From JAPLDA01 sp043742705 (GTDB lineage Bacteria; Bacteroidota; Bacteroidia; AKYH767-A; 2013-40CM-41-45): a DNA stretch of 16,929 bases. A program made the position numbers and the translations under genes. The notes under the pieces are model-generated. The model did no database searches. It saw nothing but the letters and a program-made list of their open reading frames with translations, and was not told where the DNA came from. Positions 1 to 5,708 of this stretch are shown here, piece after piece. Position 1 is the stretch's first letter. Each line of letters opens with the position of its first letter. The stretch spans positions 1 to 16,929 of the forward strand of contig JAYTXY010000107.1 in NCBI GenBank assembly GCA_043742705.1, written 5' to 3'.

Positions 1-842
1 ACTTTTTTAATTCCGAATTTTTTCAGAAAGAATGGAATGGTGAGGATGAATAACGTCTCAGACATCTGTGAAATCGAAATCAGGATATTCGGATGTTGAA
101 CCCCGAAGGAATCAGGGTAAGTGCTTCTAAAGTCTTCCAGGAAAGTGCTGCTGAACAAGTTCGTGATTTGCAAAGCGGCACCGAGAAACATGGAGAAGAT
201 GAAAAAAATAAGTAGCCTCCGGTTTTTTAAAAGAACGAATGCATCAAGTCCAAGCATGGACGCAAGATTTTTCTTTTCCTTCGACTTTATTGGCGGACAA
301 GCAGGGATGCTGAATGAATATAATCCCATCAGGAGCGCTGCCGTGGAGCTGATGTAAAGTTGTTCAGCCTTAAAAACCCAATGCATGCTATCTACCAGCC
401 ACATCGCGGCAATAAATCCTACCGTTCCCCAAACTCGTATTGGAGGAAATGTTTTTACTATATCAAATCCCTTTTTTTCCAAAACTGTATAGGACACCGT
501 GTTTGCCAAAGCAATGGTGGGCATATACATCATGGAATTAAATAACATGATTATATAAAGAGTATGGTAATCAGAAACGGTGGATGCGTAAAACATCAAA
601 GCGGCTCCGACAAGGTGACAAATTCCGAGCACACGCTCGGCATTTAGCCACCGGTCAGCGATGATGCCAAGCAAGGCAGGCATGATAAGCGAAGCAAGAC
701 CCATAGTGGCATAAACGCTACCTACCTGGGCTCCGGTGAAATGCAGCGTAACGATCATGTATCCTCCAAAAGAAATCAACCATGCTCCCCAAAGAAAGAA
801 CTGCAGGAAATTCAAAATGGTAAGTCGAAACTGAATTGTCAT
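1..842 (-). CDS. NupG-family nucleoside:H+ symporter (MFS), 3' end cut by window edge
   Basis: Reading from the ATG at 842 leftwards gives about 280 codons without a stop, so the C-terminal part lies outside the window. The protein starts MTIQFRLTILNFLQFFLWGA and continues with a typical MFS first half: hydrophobic helices, then GIIADRWLNAERVLG at about residues 59-73, which resembles the loop between helices 2 and 3 in the nucleoside:H+ symporter family (NupG/XapB type). A second stretch, PPIRVWGTVGFIAAMWLVD at about residues 132-150, fits the same family. The expected role is proton-coupled uptake of nucleosides across the inner membrane. The gene follows the bifunctional nuclease on the same strand after a 161-base spacer with repeats, so co-transcription is possible but not certain. 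The family assignment rests on recognised motifs. The exact substrate is inferred. Confidence 0.85.
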   Translation of the reverse strand, partial: MTIQFRLTILNFLQFFLWGAWLISFGGYMIVTLHFTGAQVGSVYATMGLASLIMPALLGIIADRWLNAERVLGICHLVGAALMFYASTVSDYHTLYIIMLFNSMMYMPTIALANTVSYTVLEKKGFDIVKTFPPIRVWGTVGFIAAMWLVDSMHWVFKAEQLYISSTAALLMGLYSFSIPACPPIKSKEKKNLASMLGLDAFVLLKNRRLLIFFIFSMFLGAALQITNLFSSTFLEDFRSTYPDSFGVQHPNILISISQMSETLFILTIPFFLKKFGIKK

Positions 843-914
843 ATTTCTAGTGTTTAAGTGTCAGAATTATTATTCCTGATATCGCAAGCGAGCACGAATA
901 TCTAAAAAAATAGT

Positions 915-936
915 TCATTGGTTCAATAGTTTATTA
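915..936. repeat. Short 8-base-period repeat in the spacer upstream of the nucleoside permease
   Basis: On the minus strand this stretch reads as two successive 8-base units, TGAACCAA and TGAACTAT, flanked by related sequence. It is a short, degenerate example of the octamer-periodic islands seen in other spacers of this window. It lies between the nuclease and permease genes. Confidence 0.45.
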
Positions 937-965
937 GGTCAGAAGTAGAAAAATGGCAATGTGCT

Positions 966-1006
966 AACAAATTAACCAGTGAACAAATTAACCAATTAAC
1001 AAATCA
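966..1006. repeat. 16-base tandem repeat (8-base sub-period) at the 3' end of the bifunctional nuclease gene
   Basis: AACAAATTAACCA occurs exactly at 966-978 and again at 982-994, 16 bases apart, and a third partial unit (AACAAATC) begins at 998. Read as octamers the stretch is AACAAATT, AACCAGTG, AACAAATT, AACCAATT, AACAAATC, so the sub-period is 8. The last unit overlaps the stop codon of the nuclease gene (1004-1006 on the minus strand). No stable G+C hairpin is present, so it is not a conventional terminator. Confidence 0.85.
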
Positions 1007-1600
1007 TGATTGTTTTCTGCGATTCAACTCATCACGAATCCGGGAAGCACGTTCGTAAGCTTCTTCGTCCAGTGCTTTCTTCAGAAATTCTTTTAACTCT
1101 TCTGTACTTGCCGCTGACAATTCACTTTCTGAAAGTTTTGTAGGAGCAGGCTTTTCTATTTTTTCTTCGATGGCTTCGAGCGGAGCGTTTTCTTCGAGTA
1201 CAATTCCTGCAGTAGATAAAATAAATTCATAGGTGTAAATAGGACAACCGAAACGCACAGCGATAGCAATGGCATCTGACGTTCGCGCATCAATTTCCAT
1301 TTTCTTTTCGCTGTTGTTGCAAACCAACTTGGCATAAAACACGCCTTCGAGCAAATTGAAAATGATCACTTCCTCCACCTCAATGTCAAATGATGAAGCA
1401 AGGCTCTTGAACAAATCGTGGGTGAGCGGACGTGTCGGTGTCATGTTCTCTAACTCGATGGCAATTGCCTGCGCTTCGAATGCTCCGATGATGATGGGCA
1501 ATCTTCTTTTCCCTTTTTCCTCACCGAGAACAAGTGCATAAGCGCCTGATTGAGTCTGGCTGTAAGAAAGTCCGATTATTTCCAGTTTTATTTTCTTCAT
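1004..1600 (-). CDS. Bifunctional nuclease (BFN/DUF151) domain protein with C-terminal UVR motif
   Basis: The protein has 198 residues. Residues 1-135 form the bifunctional nuclease domain. Its signature strings are visible: LPIIIGAFEAQAIAIELE at about 34-51 and IDARTSDAIAIAVRFGCPIY at about 103-122. A charged linker follows, and residues about 167-197 (EELKEFLKKALDEEAYERAS and onward) match the helical UVR motif of UvrB/UvrC and McsA-type proteins. Family members have been reported to show DNase and RNase activity, but the physiological role is unclear. I chose the ATG at 1600. An upstream in-frame ATG at 1726 would add 42 residues without family resemblance and would overlap the end of etfA. 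The gene follows etfA on the same strand after 88 bases. Confidence 0.88.
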   Translation of the reverse strand: MKKIKLEIIGLSYSQTQSGAYALVLGEEKGKRRLPIIIGAFEAQAIAIELENMTPTRPLTHDLFKSLASSFDIEVEEVIIFNLLEGVFYAKLVCNNSEKKMEIDARTSDAIAIAVRFGCPIYTYEFILSTAGIVLEENAPLEAIEEKIEKPAPTKLSESELSAASTEELKEFLKKALDEEAYERASRIRDELNRRKQS

Positions 1601-1688
1601 ATAAATGAACCGATCAGCAGGATAAAAGTAATCAGCTTTTCTTAAATCGAAAGTAATAAATTTTTTTCTGTACGTAGAATTTTTAAAA

Positions 1689-2666
1689 TTAACCTTGTGC
1701 AGCGGTGAAGGCTTTTGCAGCTTCAATCAGTTTCGGTACCACTTCAAATGCATCTCCCACAATACCGTAATCAGCAGCTTTGAAGAACGGTGCTTCAGGA
1801 TCTTTGTTCACTACCACAATCACTTTTGAAGAACTCACTCCTGCAAGATGCTGAATGGCACCCGAAATTCCAATTGCAAGATAAAGATTCGGACTGATTG
1901 CAATTCCGGTTTGGCCTACGTGTTCTGAATGAGGTCTCCAGCCTGCATCAGAAACCGGTTTGGAACATGCCGTTGCTGCGCCAAGTATTTTCGCAAGCTC
2001 TTCAATCATTCCCCAATTCTCAGGACCTTTCATTCCGCGTCCTGCAGATACTACGAGCTCTGCATCTGGTAATGAAATTTTATCAGAGGCGCGAACGGTT
2101 TCTTTAACAGTCAATGCAAAATCTTTTTCTGAAAGCTGTACATCGAATTTAGTGACAGCAGCTGTGGCAGCATTCTCCACAACTTTGTACGAGTTAGGCA
2201 TTACGCTGATGACTTTTACATCAGATAACAACTGAACGAATGCAAATGCTTTTCCTGAAAATGCTCCTTTCTTTATAATGAAACCTGAATCAGTTTTAGG
2301 AAGATCAACTACGTTTTCTCCAAGTCCGGCTTCTAACTTTACTGATACGCGTGGTGCCAATGCTTTTCCTGAAAAGCTTGCAGAGAGTACGACCACTTTT
2401 GAATCTTCTGATTTCGCAGCTTCTGCTATCACAGAAGCAAATGGTTGAAGATTAAATGTCTTCAGGCGATCGTTTGCAGCAGTTAAAACTTTTGATGCGC
2501 CATATTTCCCCAACTTGTTCAGCTCTTCATCGGAAACTTCTCCGATGGAAAGTGCAGTGACGGTTGTATTCAAAAGCTTTGCAACAGCGCTGGCATAAGA
2601 AACAATTTCAAAAGTTGACTTCTTGAATTTTCCCTGTGTATTCTCTGTGTAAACTAAAACAGACAT
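1689..2666 (-). CDS. etfA: Electron transfer flavoprotein subunit alpha
   Basis: The protein has 325 residues, normal for the family. The N-terminal half is the ETF domain (MSVLVYTENTQGKFKKS and onward). The C-terminal FAD-binding domain carries the diagnostic strings SAGRGMKGPENW (207-218), EHVGQTG (248-254), SGAIQHLAG (268-276) and VVNKDPEAP (286-294), which contact the FAD in characterised ETFs. With EtfB it forms the soluble heterodimer that collects electrons from acyl-CoA and related dehydrogenases and passes them to ETF:quinone oxidoreductase. It lies 89 bases downstream of etfB on the same strand, and the spacer holds repeats. Function is confident. Whether this ETF is a housekeeping or a bifurcating type cannot be told from these features alone. 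Confidence 0.95.
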   Translation of the reverse strand: MSVLVYTENTQGKFKKSTFEIVSYASAVAKLLNTTVTALSIGEVSDEELNKLGKYGASKVLTAANDRLKTFNLQPFASVIAEAAKSEDSKVVVLSASFSGKALAPRVSVKLEAGLGENVVDLPKTDSGFIIKKGAFSGKAFAFVQLLSDVKVISVMPNSYKVVENAATAAVTKFDVQLSEKDFALTVKETVRASDKISLPDAELVVSAGRGMKGPENWGMIEELAKILGAATACSKPVSDAGWRPHSEHVGQTGIAISPNLYLAIGISGAIQHLAGVSSSKVIVVVNKDPEAPFFKAADYGIVGDAFEVVPKLIEAAKAFTAAQG

Positions 2667-2672
2667 GTGTTT

Positions 2673-2749
2673 GATTTTATCATTGATGATTTTATCATTG
2701 ACGATTGCCGACTTTAAGAATCGTCAATGTTTCAATCGTCAATGAAACA
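2673..2749. repeat. Inverted pair of 15-base-period repeats between etfB and etfA
   Basis: CATTGAYGATT occurs as two direct copies at 2681-2691 and 2696-2706. Two inverted copies (AATCGTCAATG) follow at 2719-2729 and 2734-2744. Both pairs have a period of 15. The inner copies form an 11-base perfect stem around a 12-base loop (2707-2718). A smaller stem, TGTTTCA/TGAAACA, lies at 2728-2734 and 2743-2749. GATTTTATCATTGA also repeats at 2673 and 2688. The element nearly fills the spacer and would be transcribed inside an etfB-etfA message. Confidence 0.9.
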
Positions 2750-2755
2750 ATATTA

Positions 2756-3493
2756 TTAAATCACTTTCTTTTCTTCTCTCAGCATTTCCCACAACTTTCC
2801 GGCATCATCAGGATTGATCAGTTTTACATTGCTTCTCGGAGAAGGTTTATCATAGGAAATTACTTTTGTCAATTCCGGACTTGCAACAGGTTCAACAACC
2901 GTTAATGGTTTTGTCCGTGCTGACATGATACCGCGCATGTTTGGGATCTTCGGTTCAGCCATTCCTTCAGAAGCTCCTGCAACAAAAGGTAGCGGAACTG
3001 AAACGATTTCTTTTCCACCTTCAATTTCCCTTTCAATCGTAGCAGTCGTTCCGTCAACTGTAATTTTTTTTGCGGAAGAGATGGACGGAACGTCAAGCAT
3101 TTCTGCAATCATCACCGGAACAGAAGATCCGTTGTGATCGCTGGATTCGCGACCGCAAAGAATCATGTCATACTTGTTTTGTTTTGCATGTTCAGCAATT
3201 TGCTTCGCAACAAAATAAGCATCTTTCGGTGCAGCGTTGATGCGAACAGCGTCTGCCGCCCCAATGGCAAGCGCTTTACGGATGGTCGGCTCAGTAGATG
3301 CATCGCCAACATTGATTGCTGTAACCGTTCCACCATTTCCTTCAGTTAATTCGATGGCACGCGCCAAAGCAATTTCATCGTAAGGGTTGATGATAAACGT
3401 AACTCCAGCTGAAACAAATTCTTTGTTATCCGGAGTAAAATTTATTTTTGCAGTGGTATCGGGAACGTGGGAGATGCAAACCAGGATTTTCAT
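2756..3493 (-). CDS. etfB: Electron transfer flavoprotein subunit beta
   Basis: The protein has 245 residues from the ATG at 3493. It begins MKILVCISHVPDTTAKINF, the usual ETF beta start, followed by INPYDEIALARAIEL (35-49). The loop DHNGSSVPVMIAEMLDVPS (119-137) and EGMAEPKIPNMRGIMSARTK (176-195) are family signatures. It partners EtfA in electron transfer from flavin dehydrogenases. A TTG at 3502 would add three residues, but it lies inside the predicted -7 promoter element, so I prefer the ATG. It is the first gene of the minus-strand group etfB, etfA, nuclease, permease. No Shine-Dalgarno sequence precedes it. Confidence 0.94.
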   Translation of the reverse strand: MKILVCISHVPDTTAKINFTPDNKEFVSAGVTFIINPYDEIALARAIELTEGNGGTVTAINVGDASTEPTIRKALAIGAADAVRINAAPKDAYFVAKQIAEHAKQNKYDMILCGRESSDHNGSSVPVMIAEMLDVPSISSAKKITVDGTTATIEREIEGGKEIVSVPLPFVAGASEGMAEPKIPNMRGIMSARTKPLTVVEPVASPELTKVISYDKPSPRSNVKLINPDDAGKLWEMLREEKKVI

Positions 3494-3499
3494 TTTCGT

Positions 3500-3531
3500 C
3501 AAAATTATTTTCGAGCCGCGAATTTACACAA
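3500..3531 (-). promoter_or_regulatory. Bacteroidota-type promoter for etfB
   Basis: On the minus strand TAATTTTG (3500-3507) fits the -7 consensus TAnnTTTG. TTG at 3529-3531 sits 21 bases upstream and could be the -33 element. Transcription would then begin within a few bases of the ATG at 3493, giving a leaderless or nearly leaderless message. The spacing is at the long end of normal, so this is moderate evidence. Confidence 0.5.
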
Positions 3532-3561
3532 ATCAATCAAGAATCAAACAGTTAACTTAGG

Positions 3562-3879
3562 ATGGATAATACGAGGATTGAAATGTTGAAAGCGTATCTG
3601 AGAGAAGATCCCGATGATAGCTTCTCATTGTATGCTCTTTCTCTTGAGTATGCGAGACTAAATCATCTCTCTGAAGCTGTTGAATTGCTTGAGAAAGTAC
3701 TTGACCGCGATCCTGATTATCTCGCAACATATTATCAACTCGGAAAGCTGAAAGAACAGCAGCGCGATTTTAATAATGCTTCATCTGTTTATGCAAAAGG
3801 GATGGAAGTTGCGAGGAGACAAAAGGATCAGAAGACATTGAGTGAATTGCAGTCGGCTCTTGATTCGCTTGAGGAATAA
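3562..3879 (+). CDS. Small tetratricopeptide repeat protein
   Basis: The protein has 105 residues with no signal peptide or membrane segment, so it is probably cytoplasmic. Two helix-turn-helix TPR units are visible. The first, at about 21-54, contains LYALSLEYARLNHLSEAVEL and ends with the typical DPDY. The second, at about 55-88, contains YYQLGKLKEQQRDFNNASSV. A short C-terminal helix may cap them. TPRs bind peptides or proteins, and the partner here is unknown. The gene starts 68 bases from the divergent etfB and ends 6 bases before the stop of the convergent J-domain gene. No specific function can be named. Confidence 0.8.
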   Translation: MDNTRIEMLKAYLREDPDDSFSLYALSLEYARLNHLSEAVELLEKVLDRDPDYLATYYQLGKLKEQQRDFNNASSVYAKGMEVARRQKDQKTLSELQSALDSLEE

Positions 3880-3885
3880 ATCCAT

Positions 3886-4416
3886 TCAATAAAACAACGG
3901 ATCAATTTCTTTTTTCCAGTCGTACGCCATTCGGATTGTAAAGTAGGCGAGCACAAAAAGCGGAAGGCAAACAAGGAAATAAATAATTCCACCTTCCCAT
4001 CCTGCCCAAAGCGGAACAAAAATAAATGTCATTGCACAAAGCATATACAAATAAAACAATCCGTAGTACATGAGTTTGAAAATCCATTTGTAAGGAGATT
4101 GTTTGTACGCCTCACATTCTTTTACAAACTCCTCGTATTTTATTTTTGCATAATGTCGAGAACGTTCCGCAGCCTGTTGCCTGCGCTTTTCCATATCAAC
4201 TTCCGGGTTTGATGATACAGTTTGTTTTTTCCGTTGCAGATGCTCGAGCACCGATTCATAAGCAATGTGAATACGGATAAAGTTTTCCTGCGCTCCGGGA
4301 GATGAATTCAAGTCAGGATGAAAAAGTTTGGCTTTCCCCCGAAATGCCTTTTTTAATTCATTGAGATCAGCGTTGGAAGCCAATCCCAGTATCCTATAAT
4401 GCTCAACAAGGCCCAT
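3886..4416 (-). CDS. Membrane-anchored J-domain (DnaJ-like) protein
   Basis: The protein has 176 residues. Residues about 5-62 form a J domain: HYRILGLASNADLNELKKAF, then the catalytic HPD at 33-35, then a closing helix IRIHIAYESVLEHLQ. The HPD loop is the part that stimulates DnaK ATPase activity. There is no Gly/Phe linker or zinc-finger region, so this is a class III J protein, not DnaJ itself. A charged, probably helical stretch (72-105) leads to two hydrophobic segments (about 113-138 and 143-163), and the protein ends in a short charged tail. The J domain is therefore likely held at the inner face of the membrane. It converges on the TPR gene with only 6 bases between stops, and is divergent from pdhB. 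Confidence 0.85.
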   Translation of the reverse strand: MGLVEHYRILGLASNADLNELKKAFRGKAKLFHPDLNSSPGAQENFIRIHIAYESVLEHLQRKKQTVSSNPEVDMEKRRQQAAERSRHYAKIKYEEFVKECEAYKQSPYKWIFKLMYYGLFYLYMLCAMTFIFVPLWAGWEGGIIYFLVCLPLFVLAYFTIRMAYDWKKEIDPLFY

Positions 4417-4476
4417 ATCCGGGAGAAAGATAAATTATTTTTTAAAAACGGTTCAGGAGGTAAATTCTTGTGCCGC

Positions 4477-4506
4477 TTTTCATTTCATCTTTAAATTCTA
4501 TTTTTG
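4477..4506 (+). promoter_or_regulatory. Possible promoter for pdhB
   Basis: TATTTTTG at 4499-4506 fits TAnnTTTG. No proper TTG lies at the expected -33 distance; the only candidate is a T-rich TTTT at about 4477-4480. The match is therefore one-sided. The message would have a leader of about 90 bases containing the repeat island at 4512-4543. Confidence 0.4.
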
Positions 4507-4511
4507 TGGAG

Positions 4512-4602
4512 TACTAATTACGAATCTATACTAATTTACTAATCTCGTATTCAAATAATCAGTAGAGTTTTATCATTCAAGTCATCATAATCAATATAAT
4601 CA
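4512..4602. repeat. Degenerate short-word repeat island upstream of pdhB
   Basis: TACTAAT occurs at 4512-4518, 4529-4535 and 4537-4543, with TACGAAT at 4519-4525. The spacing is 7 to 10 bases. It is followed by an A+T-rich run with repeated ATCA/AATCA words up to 4602, ending just before the pdhB start. No gene is visible in it. It resembles the other spacer islands in this window but is less regular. Confidence 0.65.
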
Positions 4603-4606
4603 CAGT

Positions 4607-5590
4607 ATGAAAGAGTTGCAGTTCAGAGAAGCGCTTCGTGAAGCAATCAGTGAAGAGATGAGACGTGATGAACGTGTGTTCCTCATGGGCGAAGAAGTGG
4701 CGGAGTACAACGGTGCTTACAAGGTAAGCCAGGGAATGTTGGAAGAGTTTGGCGCAAAGCGTGTGATTGATACACCCATTGCAGAACTTGGCTTTGCAGG
4801 AATCGGTGTTGGAGCCGCGATGAACGGATTAAGACCCGTTATTGAATTCATGACGTTTAATTTTTCTCTCGTTGCTATTGATCAGGTGATTAACTCTGCT
4901 GCCAAGATGATGAGCATGAGTGGTGGTCAGTTTACCGTTCCGATTGTTTTCCGCGGACCGACAGGAGCAGCAGGAATGCTGAGTTCACAGCACTCACAAG
5001 CTTTTGAAAACTGGTATGCAAACTGTCCGGGTTTGAAAGTGGTTGTGCCGTCAAATCCCGCTGATGCAAAGGGTTTGCTGAAGTCATCCATTCGCGATAA
5101 TGATCCTGTCATCTTCATGGAAAGCGAGCAGATGTACGGTGATAAAGGACCTGTTCCTGAAAGCGAATACCTGATTCAGATTGGTGTTGCTGACGTGAAA
5201 AAAGAAGGAACGGATGTTACTATTGTTTCCTTCGGAAAAATGATGAAGATTGCTTTTAAAGCTGCAGAAGAGTTAGCGAAAGAAAATATAAACGCTGAAG
5301 TGATCGACCTGAGAACAGTTCGACCAATAGACTACGATACTGTGATCAACTCCGTAAAGAAAACCAATCGACTTGTCATAGTAGAAGAATCATGGCCTCT
5401 CGCCTCCATTGCATCGGAAGTAACTTTCATGGTTCAGAAAAGAGCGTTTGATTATTTAGATGCTCCTGTCATCCGCGTGATGGGAGGCGATGTTCCGCTT
5501 CCGTATGCTCCAACCCTGATTGAAGCATATCTTCCAAATCCCGAACGCGTGATAAAAGCTGTGAAGGAAGTGTTGTATTTGGTTAAGTGA
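4607..5590 (+). CDS. pdhB: Pyruvate dehydrogenase E1 component, beta subunit
   Basis: The protein has 327 residues, the usual length for E1 beta. Visible signatures are GEEVAEYNGAYKVSQGM (28-44), DTPIAELGFAGIGVGAAMNG (55-74), FNFSLVAIDQVINSAAK (84-100), GPTGAAGMLSSQHSQAFENW (117-136) and the C-terminal transketolase domain with ELAKENINAEVIDLRTVRPI. With E1 alpha it forms the thiamine-diphosphate enzyme that decarboxylates pyruvate and passes the acetyl group to E2 lipoyl domains, feeding acetyl-CoA to the TCA cycle. A branched-chain 2-oxoacid E1 beta is the main alternative. No pdhA or pdhC is adjacent, which I recall as common in Bacteroidota. The ATG at 4607 has no Shine-Dalgarno sequence. 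Confidence 0.9.
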   Translation: MKELQFREALREAISEEMRRDERVFLMGEEVAEYNGAYKVSQGMLEEFGAKRVIDTPIAELGFAGIGVGAAMNGLRPVIEFMTFNFSLVAIDQVINSAAKMMSMSGGQFTVPIVFRGPTGAAGMLSSQHSQAFENWYANCPGLKVVVPSNPADAKGLLKSSIRDNDPVIFMESEQMYGDKGPVPESEYLIQIGVADVKKEGTDVTIVSFGKMMKIAFKAAEELAKENINAEVIDLRTVRPIDYDTVINSVKKTNRLVIVEESWPLASIASEVTFMVQKRAFDYLDAPVIRVMGGDVPLPYAPTLIEAYLPNPERVIKAVKEVLYLVK

Positions 5591-5641
5591 ACCTAACTTT
5601 TGTTGAGTGGTGTATCCGGATGAGGTTTACGTTTTTAATGG

Positions 5642-5657
5642 CTTCGTGTTTGCGAAG
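5642..5657 (+). terminator. Weak hairpin downstream of pdhB
   Basis: CTTCG (5642-5646) pairs with CGAAG (5653-5657) around a 6-base loop, about 50 bases after the pdhB stop. Only a short, interrupted T stretch follows (TGTTTTC), so it is a poor intrinsic terminator. It might only attenuate readthrough to the next gene. Confidence 0.3.
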
Positions 5658-5708
5658 TAATGTTTTCACTTTCTAATTCGCTGTACTTTTACAGAATTTT
5701 GTTTTGAA

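Noticed and set aside
121..545. Two short plus-strand open frames
   Set aside because: They are opposite the nucleoside permease reading frame and have no motifs.
1601..1726. Upstream in-frame start for the bifunctional nuclease (ATG at 1726)
   Set aside because: The extra 42 residues do not resemble the family and would overlap the end of etfA. MKKIKLEIIGLSY at 1600 is the family start.
4417..4440. TATCTTTC on the minus strand as a promoter for the J-domain gene
   Set aside because: It differs from TAnnTTTG at the last base and has no TTG at the -33 distance, so it is too weak to report.
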